Shown piece after piece: positions 1 through 5,567 of a stretch of DNA of 5,567 bases. Origin of the DNA: Spirochaetales bacterium (GTDB taxonomy: Bacteria; Spirochaetota; Spirochaetia; JABMQR01). Each line of letters begins with the position of its first letter. Position 1 is the first letter of the stretch. The translations under genes were made by a program, and so were the position numbers. Where the stretch lies: the NCBI GenBank assembly GCA_023139255.1, contig JAGLNY010000216.1, positions 1 through 5,567 on the forward strand. Reading direction: 5' to 3'. The notes beneath the pieces are model-generated. The model made no database searches and was not told where the DNA came from. It saw nothing but the letters and a program-made list of their open reading frames with translations.

Positions 1-135
1 TATGGTAAAACCACACTGGGTATTCAAAGATCAACATTCGTTATTGATGAAGAGGGAACTATTATCAAGGTGTTCCCGAAAGTCAGCCCAGCCGGACATG
101 CAAAGGAAATTCTTGCGTTTATAGACGGTACATAG
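1..135 (+). CDS. bcp: Thioredoxin-dependent thiol peroxidase (Bcp/PrxQ-type peroxiredoxin), C-terminal fragment
   Basis: The reading frame is open from base 1 to a TAG at 133-135 and gives the last 44 residues of a protein whose start lies left of the window. The visible part contains GIQRSTFVID followed by a charged turn and KVFPKVSPAGHAKEIL. This matches the C-terminal strand and final helix of the Bcp/PrxQ class. The Arg in the QRSTF stretch corresponds to the conserved arginine near the peroxidatic site of peroxiredoxins. Members of this family reduce hydrogen peroxide and organic hydroperoxides in the cytoplasm, using thioredoxin as reductant. The peroxidatic and resolving cysteines lie in the missing N-terminal part, so the 1-Cys or 2-Cys type cannot be judged. 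The ending a few residues after the helix is normal for the family, so the 3' end looks intact. The next gene, typA, starts 131 bp downstream on the same strand. Confidence 0.85.
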   Translation, partial: YGKTTLGIQRSTFVIDEEGTIIKVFPKVSPAGHAKEILAFIDGT

Positions 136-156
136 TAAAAGCTAATTTTACTACAC

Positions 157-180
157 TAATTCCCAGATTAATTCTCAGTT
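157..180. repeat. Degenerate 12-bp tandem repeat in the bcp-typA gap
   Basis: Two adjacent 12-bp units, TAATTCCCAGAT (157-168) and TAATTCTCAGTT (169-180), agree at 10 of 12 positions. They lie in AT-rich non-coding DNA between bcp and the typA stem-loop. Helically phased direct repeats upstream of a gene can be operator half-sites, but nothing here identifies a regulator. It may also be simple AT-rich sequence with chance similarity. Confidence 0.4.
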
Positions 181-192
181 CATTACAAATAT

Positions 193-234
193 CCCTCTGG
201 ACTGTTATCCTTCAATACTGTATTGTCCAGAGGG
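193..234 (+). promoter_or_regulatory. Stem-loop in the typA leader / bcp 3' region
   Basis: CCCTCTGGAC (193-202) and GTCCAGAGGG (225-234) form a perfect 10-bp stem around a 22-nt loop. Within it, CAATA (213-217) and TATTG (221-225) can pair as a small inner hairpin, which uses one base of the outer stem. No run of T follows on the plus strand (the next bases are CAGAAACAAT), so it is not a classical intrinsic terminator for bcp. It ends 32 nt before the typA ATG and leaves the ribosome-binding site free. It could be an mRNA-stabilising or processing structure, a weak terminator, or a palindromic protein-binding site. The sequence alone does not decide. Confidence 0.6.
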
Positions 235-251
235 CAGAAACAATCTCAAAT

Positions 252-257
252 GAAGGA
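252..257 (+). promoter_or_regulatory. Shine-Dalgarno of typA
   Basis: GAAGGA is followed by a 9-nt spacer and then the ATG at 267. This is a normal purine-rich ribosome-binding site, and it supports that start codon. It contrasts with the next two genes, which have none. Confidence 0.75.
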
Positions 258-266
258 TTTTCTTAC

Positions 267-2093
267 ATGTCACATAAAATACGCAACAACTCCATTCGTA
301 ACATAGCCATTATCGCCCATGTAGACCATGGTAAAACCACCCTGGTTGACGCAATGTTCAGACAGAGCGGTGTATTCCGTGACGGCCAGCTTGTTGAGGA
401 GCGGCTTATGGATAACATGGATCTGGAAAAAGAACGGGGAATAACCATCTCAGCAAAAAATTGCGCGATAGACTGGAAACAGACAAAGATTAACATTCTC
501 GATACACCCGGTCATGCTGATTTCGGCGGGGAGGTTGAGAGGGCACTCTCAATGGTTGACGGGGCAATCCTACTCGTTGATGCGGCTGAAGGTCCCCTGC
601 CCCAAACCCGTTTTGTCCTGAGTAAAGCCCTGCAGTCCGGGCTTAAACTGCTTGTGATTATTAATAAGATTGATCGGCCCGACGCCCAACCGAATCGCGT
701 ACTGGATGAGATCTATGATCTCCTGATCGACCTGGATGCCCATGAAGATCAGCTTGATTTCCCACTTTTGTACGCCATTGGAAAAGACGGAACAGCATCA
801 ACCTCTCTTTCAGAACCCGGTAAAGATTTGAGACCCCTTTATGATATGATAATTGATGAAATTCCGGGACCGTCATATCACCCTGAAGAACCTTTCCAGA
901 TGCTGGTCTCAGACCTCTCACACTCAGACTATCTGGGAAGGCTTGCAATCGGTAAGGTAATTAACGGAACTGTCAAATCAAAGGATAAACTTGTCTGTAT
1001 GGGAATGCATGACAAAAAAACACCGCTCAACGTTTCAAAACTCCAGGTGTATCAGGGAGCTTCCCTTACTAATGCCGAACAGGTTGAGCCTGGGGATATT
1101 GCCGTACTGGCCGGGATAACTGATGTACATATTGGTGATACCATATGTAATAAAGAATCACCTAAAGCCCTAAAGCGTATAACTATAGACGAGCCGACCA
1201 TTGCTATGCGTTTTACCGCTAACAACTCACCATTCAGCGGCCGTGAAGGAAAGTTTGTACAATCCAGTAAATTGCGGGATCGGCTGCTGAGAGAAGCCAT
1301 GAAAAACGTTTCCCTGCAGATTGAGGAACGGGGTAATTCCGGTGAGATGATTGTGAAAGGCCGCGGGGAATTCCAGATGGTAATCCTGATGGAAACCATG
1401 CGGCGGGAGGGTTATGAACTCTGTGTAGGACAACCGGAAGTGATTTTTCACTATGTGAACGGGAAAAAAATGGAACCGATAGAGCATGTGTTTGTGGACT
1501 GTGAGGAAGCCTATACAGGTATTGTCACAGAAAAATTATCAAAACGAAAAGGAATCATGACAGCATATGTGAACCATGAGAGCGGGCGCACACGTCTTGA
1601 GTTCAGTATCCCGTCAAGAGGGCTTATTGGGTATCGGGATGAATTCCTGACTGATACCAGGGGAACAGGACTTATGAACTCCTATATAAGCGGCAACGAA
1701 CCTTACCGCGGGGACTTTCCAGATCGCCAGACAGGATCACTTGTGGCTGACCGTCAGGGTGAAGGCGTCCCGTATGCGTTGTTTAATCTTGAGCCAAGAG
1801 GTCAGATGTTTATTAAACCGGGTGAGCTGGTATATGAAGGAATGATTGTCGGTGAGCATAATCGGGAGAATGACCTGAACGTAAATCCCTGTAAAACAAA
1901 AAAACTATCCAACGTCAGGGCTTCAGGAAAAGATGACGCCGTAGTACTCACCCCTATCCTCCCTATGACCCTGGAACGTGCTATTCAGTTTATTCGCGAA
2001 GATGAAATGGTGGAAGTAACACCGAAATCCATACGGCTGAGAAAAACCATCCTCTCAGCCGCGGCCAGAAAGATAAGCAGCAAACGTCTATAA
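267..2093 (+). CDS. typA: Ribosome-associated translational GTPase TypA/BipA
   Basis: This 608-residue protein has the usual TypA/BipA length (about 600-615). The family binds the ribosome at the EF-G site, hydrolyses GTP, and supports 50S assembly and adaptation to cold and other stresses. The N-terminal G domain is complete: G1 AHVDHGKTT (17-25), switch I ERGITI with Thr60, G3 DTPGH (79-83) with catalytic His83, and G4 NKID (133-136). G5 reads AIG (170-172) instead of the more usual SA-type motif. A beta-barrel domain II follows (about 205-300), then the EF-G III/V-like domains with GRGEF near 365. The TypA-specific C-terminal domain is clear from PSRGLIGYR, the EHNRENDLNVN stretch, RASGKDDAVVLTP and the final EVTPKSIRLRK. 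These C-terminal motifs separate it from EF-G, LepA and TetM-type proteins. The start is supported by the Shine-Dalgarno at 252-257 and by alignment of the MSHKIRNNSIRNIAIIAH beginning with the family. No clear terminator follows the TAA. Confidence 0.97.
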   Translation: MSHKIRNNSIRNIAIIAHVDHGKTTLVDAMFRQSGVFRDGQLVEERLMDNMDLEKERGITISAKNCAIDWKQTKINILDTPGHADFGGEVERALSMVDGAILLVDAAEGPLPQTRFVLSKALQSGLKLLVIINKIDRPDAQPNRVLDEIYDLLIDLDAHEDQLDFPLLYAIGKDGTASTSLSEPGKDLRPLYDMIIDEIPGPSYHPEEPFQMLVSDLSHSDYLGRLAIGKVINGTVKSKDKLVCMGMHDKKTPLNVSKLQVYQGASLTNAEQVEPGDIAVLAGITDVHIGDTICNKESPKALKRITIDEPTIAMRFTANNSPFSGREGKFVQSSKLRDRLLREAMKNVSLQIEERGNSGEMIVKGRGEFQMVILMETMRREGYELCVGQPEVIFHYVNGKKMEPIEHVFVDCEEAYTGIVTEKLSKRKGIMTAYVNHESGRTRLEFSIPSRGLIGYRDEFLTDTRGTGLMNSYISGNEPYRGDFPDRQTGSLVADRQGEGVPYALFNLEPRGQMFIKPGELVYEGMIVGEHNRENDLNVNPCKTKKLSNVRASGKDDAVVLTPILPMTLERAIQFIREDEMVEVTPKSIRLRKTILSAAARKISSKRL

Positions 2094-2201
2094 TATTTTG
2101 CTGATTTCCTGAAATTACGACTTGTTTTCTGTGGAAGAATATTTCTCCCAATCGGGTATAAGTGCTTCGACAACTCTTGATTTTACAGTATAATTCGAAG
2201 T
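2094..2201. other. Non-coding gap between typA and the glycosyltransferase
   Basis: This 108-bp AT-rich stretch has no supportable small gene. I see no GC-rich hairpin with a T-run, so a typA terminator is not evident. The only recognisable element is the promoter at its right end (2167-2194). An in-frame TGA at 2178-2180, with no start codon after it, rules out an upstream extension of the next gene. Confidence 0.6.
2167..2194 (+). promoter_or_regulatory. Sigma70-like promoter of the glycosyltransferase, predicted leaderless start
   Basis: The -35 box TCGACA (2167-2172) matches TTGACA at 5 of 6 positions. It is followed by a 16-bp spacer and a perfect TATAAT -10 box (2189-2194). With normal geometry transcription would begin at 2201-2202, on or one base before the A of the ATG. 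The spacer between the -10 and the ATG is only TTCGAAGT, counting through the first base of the ATG-adjacent T, and offers no usable Shine-Dalgarno. The boxes are read directly; the start point is inferred. Confidence 0.65.
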
Positions 2202-3500
2202 ATGGATACTTCAGCAGCTCGTTTGCGTATAGCTATATTTACCGACTCCTTTCTTCCTATGATAAGCGGTGTGGTTACATCTGTACTTAATCTTGCTGAG
2301 AACCTGGCCGACCGGGGTCATTTCGTCCTGATTGTCACGCCGGCTTCCAGAAGAGACCATAGTTACAATTATAAGAATATCAGGGTCGAATCCATAGCAT
2401 CCATCCCAGCACATTTTTCTAAAGATTTTAAGTGGTCAGCACCTTTCAGCGTCAAGGTTCGTGAAATCGTACGGAAGGAGCGTGTCCAGGTAATTCATTT
2501 CATGACACCTTTCACCGTATCTCTTGTCGGAATTAGCATTGCACGTACCCTGGGAATTCCGGTCATCGGTACATTTCATACGTTCATTTCTGATCCGACA
2601 AATTACCGTCATGTAGTAAAAGGAAAGTTTTTTGCCGTTAAGGAAGAGAGCGTCTGGCAGTACTCAAATCTTTACTATAATGCGGCGGACATAAACACGG
2701 CCCCGGCAGAGAGTACAAAGCAGGAAATGCTGCAGAATGGGAGTACCGTTGAAATCAATATAATATCCAATGGGATAGATCCGGATTTATTTGACAACTC
2801 AACTGCAGAAAAATTTAAACAAACGTATGCATTAACCGGAAAAACTGTTCTATTTTCCGGAAGGATATCCAACGATAAGAACATAAAGATGCTGTTGAGA
2901 TCTTTCTTTCTCGTGCATAAAAGTCTGCAGGATGCCAAACTGCTTATTGTCGGGAATGGGCTGCAGCTTAAAAAACTGAAAAAATTCGCATCAGCGGACC
3001 CGGCCAGCCCGAATATTATTTTTACCGGGGCAATACCCCATAAGAAACTAATAACAAGCGGGATCTTTGGAGCCTGTGAGCTTTTTGCCACAGCATCAGA
3101 GACGGAAAACCAGCCTATGACCATACTTGAGGCGCAGGCAAACGGCATCCCCTGTATCGGTTTCAATGTCAGGGGAATTCCCGATCTTGTGATAGATGAT
3201 GTAAACGGCAGGGTGCTTCCACGGAATGATTATGAGGGCATGGCAAAAGCTATTATTGAGATTCTGAAAAATCCTGAGTTGCGCCGGCGGTATGCAGCAG
3301 GTACCAGAAAAGAGATCCAAAAGCACTTTATGCCTGCCGTAATCGATGACTGGGAAAACACCTATCAGGATGTAATTGATAAATATCAACGAGGTGAGTT
3401 CCCCGTAAAGGATCGCATTCACCTAACTCAGGTTCTGGCCATGCTGAAAGAGATAAAAATCAATCTGCACGCAGGTTCATCTGTTAATTCCCCGGATTAA
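2202..3500 (+). CDS. GT4-family glycosyltransferase (GT-B fold), possibly a diacylglycerol glycosyltransferase
   Basis: This 432-residue protein is a retaining GT-B glycosyltransferase of family GT4, transferring a sugar from a nucleotide-sugar donor. The N-terminal acceptor domain (about 9-190) begins with RIAIFTDSFLP and the glycine loop ISGVVTSVLNLA (21-32), and has GTFHTF (123-128) with His126. The C-terminal donor domain (about 205-365) has SGR..NDKN with Arg221 and Lys226, and an E-x7-E motif formed by Glu302 and Glu310 in ETENQPMTILEA. The TFHTF and SETENQ-type stretches resemble membrane-surface GT4 enzymes that glycosylate diacylglycerol, and related mannosyltransferases such as PimB/MgtA. 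No signal peptide or transmembrane helix is visible, so it is probably cytoplasmic or peripheral to the inner membrane. A polar tail of roughly 60 residues follows the catalytic domain. The acceptor is not determinable, and no other cell-envelope gene is adjacent. The ATG at 2202 is the only plausible start, since no start codon lies between it and the in-frame TGA at 2178. Confidence 0.9.
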   Translation: MDTSAARLRIAIFTDSFLPMISGVVTSVLNLAENLADRGHFVLIVTPASRRDHSYNYKNIRVESIASIPAHFSKDFKWSAPFSVKVREIVRKERVQVIHFMTPFTVSLVGISIARTLGIPVIGTFHTFISDPTNYRHVVKGKFFAVKEESVWQYSNLYYNAADINTAPAESTKQEMLQNGSTVEINIISNGIDPDLFDNSTAEKFKQTYALTGKTVLFSGRISNDKNIKMLLRSFFLVHKSLQDAKLLIVGNGLQLKKLKKFASADPASPNIIFTGAIPHKKLITSGIFGACELFATASETENQPMTILEAQANGIPCIGFNVRGIPDLVIDDVNGRVLPRNDYEGMAKAIIEILKNPELRRRYAAGTRKEIQKHFMPAVIDDWENTYQDVIDKYQRGEFPVKDRIHLTQVLAMLKEIKINLHAGSSVNSPD

Positions 3501-3524
3501 TCGTAACTTTACAGGATCCATTAT

Positions 3525-3553
3525 TTGCCTTTGAAGATTGTGAGTGATATTAT
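3525..3553 (+). promoter_or_regulatory. Sigma70-like promoter of the SDR gene, predicted leaderless start
   Basis: The -35 box TTGCCT (3525-3530) matches TTGACA at 4 of 6 positions. An exact 17-bp spacer leads to the -10 box TATTAT (3548-3553), 5 of 6 to TATAAT. Six bases (GTAGAA) separate the -10 from the ATG at 3560, so standard geometry puts +1 on the A of that ATG. There is no Shine-Dalgarno in the gap. The arrangement repeats that of the preceding gene. Confidence 0.55.
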
Positions 3554-3559
3554 GTAGAA

Positions 3560-4480
3560 ATGAATTATAGGTGGACTAACGTACATATACCAGACTTGTC
3601 CGGCAAGGTTGCAGTTGTAACCGGTGCTAATAGCGGCATCGGATTTGAGACAGCCAAAGAGCTTGCACGTAACAAGGCTATCGTCATTATGGCTTGCCGA
3701 AACAAGGAAAAAGCAGAAGCATCTCTTAATAATTTACGCAGCGAAATACCTAATATAAGAGCTGAAGTGCTCTCTCTTGATCTTAGCCGGCTGGAAAGCA
3801 TCCGGAATTTTGCCGCTCTATTCCAGGAAAAGTACAACCGACTCGATATCCTGATAAACAATGCAGGAATTATGAAAATTAGTTATGAGCAGACTGCAGA
3901 AGGAGTTGAAAAGCATTTCGGAGTAAATCATTTAGGTCATTTTGCACTAACCGGTTTACTCCTCAATTCACTTCTTGCGACTCCGGGTTCCCGTGTCATA
4001 ACAATCAGCAGTCTTTCTCACTGGTTTGGAAACATTAATTTCAGGGCCCTAAAGCATGATGCCGGCAAACGACTGTTCCCGCTTATGGCCTACGGTCGCT
4101 CGAAACTTGCCAATATCCTCTTTGCCAATGAGCTGCAGCGCCGACTGGAAATAAATGGCTCAAAAACTATTTCAGTCGCCGCACACCCCGGAATCACTGT
4201 CACAAATCTGACAGGCCATTTCGGAAATCAGCTGTATGATTTACTTGTAAGCCCTATATTGATACGTATAGGCCAGAATACAGCCAAGGGGGCTCTGCCG
4301 GGGCTCAGGGCGGCAACCGATCCGGATATTACCGGGGGCAAGTACATTGGACCTACGGGTATTTGGGGTATTAAGGGTTATCCCGCTGCCGTACAATCAA
4401 GCGGGAAATCCCAAAGCAGCAAAACGGCAAAGCTGCTCTGGGAAATTTCGGAAGAGCTGACGGGAGTACACTATCTGTAA
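3560..4480 (+). CDS. Short-chain dehydrogenase/reductase (retinol-dehydrogenase-like / PRK06197-type SDR)
   Basis: This 306-residue NAD(P)-dependent oxidoreductase belongs to the classical-like SDR branch that includes retinol dehydrogenase 11/12, WWOX and protochlorophyllide reductase relatives. A Rossmann fold starts at residue 16 with the cofactor motif TGANSGIG (21-28). Arg47 in MACRN, at the end of the second strand, suggests NADP(H) preference. NNAG lies at 100-103. The catalytic set is Ser151 (SSLSH), Tyr178 and Lys182 (YGRSK), with KLANILFANELQRRL following as in RDH-like enzymes. HPGITVTNL and the C-terminal LWEISEELTGVHY end match bacterial proteins of this subfamily, as does the opening WTNVHIPDLSGKVAVVTGA. 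All catalytic residues are present and the length is normal. The substrate is unknown; members are usually annotated simply as oxidoreductases. No upstream start exists, because an in-frame TGA lies at 3545-3547. The gene converges on rsgA with only 41 bp between stop codons. Confidence 0.92.
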   Translation: MNYRWTNVHIPDLSGKVAVVTGANSGIGFETAKELARNKAIVIMACRNKEKAEASLNNLRSEIPNIRAEVLSLDLSRLESIRNFAALFQEKYNRLDILINNAGIMKISYEQTAEGVEKHFGVNHLGHFALTGLLLNSLLATPGSRVITISSLSHWFGNINFRALKHDAGKRLFPLMAYGRSKLANILFANELQRRLEINGSKTISVAAHPGITVTNLTGHFGNQLYDLLVSPILIRIGQNTAKGALPGLRAATDPDITGGKYIGPTGIWGIKGYPAAVQSSGKSQSSKTAKLLWEISEELTGVHYL

Positions 4481-4487
4481 TCTCCCG
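4461..4487 (+). terminator. Weak hairpin over the SDR stop codon
   Basis: CGGGAG (4461-4466) can pair with CTCCCG (4482-4487) around a 15-nt loop that contains the TAA at 4478-4480. The stem is only 6 bp and no T-run follows, so it is at best a poor terminator. It is listed because no better candidate exists in the 41-bp convergent gap. Confidence 0.2.
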
Positions 4488-4503
4488 CCGCGACCCTCTG
4501 GTT

Positions 4504-4539
4504 CCTATCTTACTTCCTATCTTACTTCCTCTCTTTCTT
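4504..4539. repeat. 12-bp tandem repeat (three units) across the rsgA stop codon
   Basis: Two identical units CCTATCTTACTT (4504-4515 and 4516-4527) are followed by a third, CCTCTCTTTCTT (4528-4539), differing at two positions. On the minus strand each unit is four codons in frame with rsgA. The diverged unit encodes KKER, and each identical unit reads K, stop, D, R. The rsgA stop at 4522-4524 and a second in-frame TAA at 4510-4512 both arise from this repeat. Confidence 0.85.
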
Positions 4540-5567
4540 CAATTTCTTTGCGAACTGACTGACCTCCTTCCAACGTGCCCGCTCAACAGCATTTGCCTTC
4601 ATCGCCTGCCGGCTTGCCAGATAGGCAAACTCTTTTTTTAATTTCCGATAGCTCCGATAGCGTTCGGGGGCAAGAATGCCGTTTTCTATAGCTTCCTGCA
4701 CCGCACAGTCCGGTTCCTTCGTATGCTGGCAATCCCTGAACCGGCAATTCTCCGCAAGCTTCTCGATATCATCAAAGGCCTGCTTCAACCCCTCCTCATC
4801 ACCCCAAACCTGAATTTCACGCATCCCTGGAGTATCTATAACCATTCCGCCTTCAGGAAGAATTATCAACTCACGAAAAGTTGTTGTATGACGCCCCCGG
4901 CTGCTGTGTTCATTAACTTCGTTAACCTTAAGACGGTCAGTTCCTGTAAGTGAATTGATGATCGTGGATTTCCCCACCCCTGAAGAGCCAAGGAATGCCA
5001 CAGTTTTTCCCATTGAGATGTATTTACTGACCTGCTCCATCCCCATCTGCTGACTGGCGCTAAGGGTATACACATCAGCACCGATTGCTATTGACTCAAC
5101 TTCCTGCAGCCGGGAATTTGCATCCGCACAGAGATCGGCTTTATTCAATAGAATCACCGGTACCGCCCCGCTTTCCCAGGCAATGGATAAAAACCGCTCA
5201 ATACGCTGTATATTGAAATTCTGATCCAATCCGGTAACTATGAATATTGTGTTGATGTTTGCGGCAACTATTTGCTCCTCAGTTACCATACCGGGAACTT
5301 TCCTGCTGAAAACACTCTTTCTCGGAAGAAGGGCATGGATCATTGCCTTCATCTCTCCCGGGAGAATCTCGACTGCCACCCAATCCCCTACTGTGGGAAA
5401 TTGACTTTTGTTCTCTGTCCCAAACCTAAATTTACCGGTCACCTCACAGGAATACTCACCTGTCTTGTTACACGCGATGTATTTTTCCCTGTTCTCACGT
5501 AATATCCTTAAAGCAGAAAAACCCCGGTCTTTAAATTGATGAAAATTATTTTCGAAAAAAGAATCCC
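4522..5567 (-). CDS. rsgA: Ribosome small-subunit-dependent GTPase RsgA, 5' end beyond the window
   Basis: RsgA is a circularly permuted GTPase that checks late 30S subunit maturation and is stimulated by the ribosome. Reading the minus strand, the frame stays open to the right edge, giving 347 visible residues. The GTG at 5442-5440 is an internal Val: the codons upstream of it encode FKDRGFSALRILRENREKY and GEYSCEVTGKFRF, a typical N-terminal OB-fold region. Probably only a short N-terminal piece is missing. The GTPase motifs come in permuted order: G4 NKAD (5134-5145), then G1 GSSGVGKST (4963-4989), the GRHTTT switch, and G3 DTPG (4825-4836). The zinc-binding C-x4-C-x-H-x5-C motif spans 4705-4746. 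The C-terminus is a Lys/Arg-rich helix (LASRQAMKANAVERARWKEV, then KKLKKERK), as in the longer RsgA subfamily that some bacteria carry besides a standard copy. Whether this genome has a second copy cannot be seen. The gene converges on the SDR. Confidence 0.95.
   Translation of the reverse strand, partial: DSFFENNFHQFKDRGFSALRILRENREKYIACNKTGEYSCEVTGKFRFGTENKSQFPTVGDWVAVEILPGEMKAMIHALLPRKSVFSRKVPGMVTEEQIVAANINTIFIVTGLDQNFNIQRIERFLSIAWESGAVPVILLNKADLCADANSRLQEVESIAIGADVYTLSASQQMGMEQVSKYISMGKTVAFLGSSGVGKSTIINSLTGTDRLKVNEVNEHSSRGRHTTTFRELIILPEGGMVIDTPGMREIQVWGDEEGLKQAFDDIEKLAENCRFRDCQHTKEPDCAVQEAIENGILAPERYRSYRKLKKEFAYLASRQAMKANAVERARWKEVSQFAKKLKKERK

Noticed and set aside
135..151. GTAAAA/TTTTAC inverted repeat at the bcp stop codon
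   Set aside because: The stem is only 6 bp and AT-rich, with no GC core, so it is too weak to call a terminator.
160..189. Possible typA promoter TTCCCA, 18 bp, TACAAA
   Set aside because: Both boxes match only 4 of 6 positions, and such matches are common in AT-rich DNA; no convincing typA promoter was found.
1052..1399. 115-codon minus-strand open frame inside typA
   Set aside because: It overlaps the conserved typA coding region and has no domain logic of its own; codon-bias shadow.
2133..2148. Imperfect AT-rich inverted repeat GGAAGAATATTTCTCC after typA
   Set aside because: There are mismatches on each arm and no T-run, so it does not support a terminator or a defined operator.
2675..3166. 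163-codon open frame on the minus strand inside the glycosyltransferase gene
   Set aside because: It is fully antisense to a well-supported GT4 enzyme, its translation has no recognisable domain, and no ribosome-binding site was evident. It is a shadow of the real gene.
3552..3557. ATG-TAG start-stop mini-ORF just before the SDR start
   Set aside because: It overlaps the -10 box and would not be on the mRNA if transcription starts at 3560; no ribosome-binding site.
4493..4500. CCCTCTGG recurs near the rsgA/SDR gap and in the typA leader stem (193-200)
   Set aside because: An 8-bp match in a window of this size is not rare, and the second copy has no inverted partner.

Overview
The window is bacterial chromosomal DNA of moderate GC content, judged by eye. 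It carries five protein-coding genes, three complete and two cut by the window edges. The set is mostly housekeeping: a peroxiredoxin tail, the translational GTPase TypA/BipA, a GT4-family glycosyltransferase, a short-chain dehydrogenase, and the ribosome-assembly GTPase RsgA. TypA and RsgA mark the host as a bacterium. The TypA C-terminal domain and the glycosyltransferase would suit a spirochaete or another deep-branching Gram-negative lineage, but that is a weak impression and not an assignment. There are no mobile elements, CRISPR arrays, tRNAs or rRNAs.

Layout. Positions 1-135 (+) hold the last 44 residues of a Bcp/PrxQ-type peroxiredoxin. Positions 136-266 are a non-coding leader with a degenerate 12-bp tandem repeat and a strong 10-bp stem-loop, followed by a good Shine-Dalgarno and typA (267-2093, +). 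Positions 2094-2201 are non-coding and end in a promoter. The glycosyltransferase follows (2202-3500, +), then a 59-bp gap ending in a second promoter, then the SDR oxidoreductase (3560-4480, +). After a 41-bp convergent gap lies rsgA on the minus strand (4522 to beyond 5567). Its reading frame stays open to the right edge, so its true start is outside the window.

How the genes relate. The four plus-strand genes are co-directional but do not look like one tight operon: gaps are 131, 108 and 59 bp, and two of the gaps carry their own promoter-like sequences. TypA and RsgA both act on the ribosome (50S/70S stress adaptation and 30S maturation), but they are not adjacent and lie on opposite strands. 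No shared pathway links the glycosyltransferase and the SDR.

The most notable observation is regulatory. Both the glycosyltransferase and the SDR lack a usable Shine-Dalgarno, and each has a sigma70-like promoter whose -10 box lies 6-7 nt before the ATG. This predicts leaderless mRNAs, whereas typA has a conventional leader and ribosome-binding site. A second curiosity is a 12-bp (four-codon) tandem repeat across the rsgA stop codon that creates two in-frame TAA stops. I found no evidence of a novel multi-gene system here.
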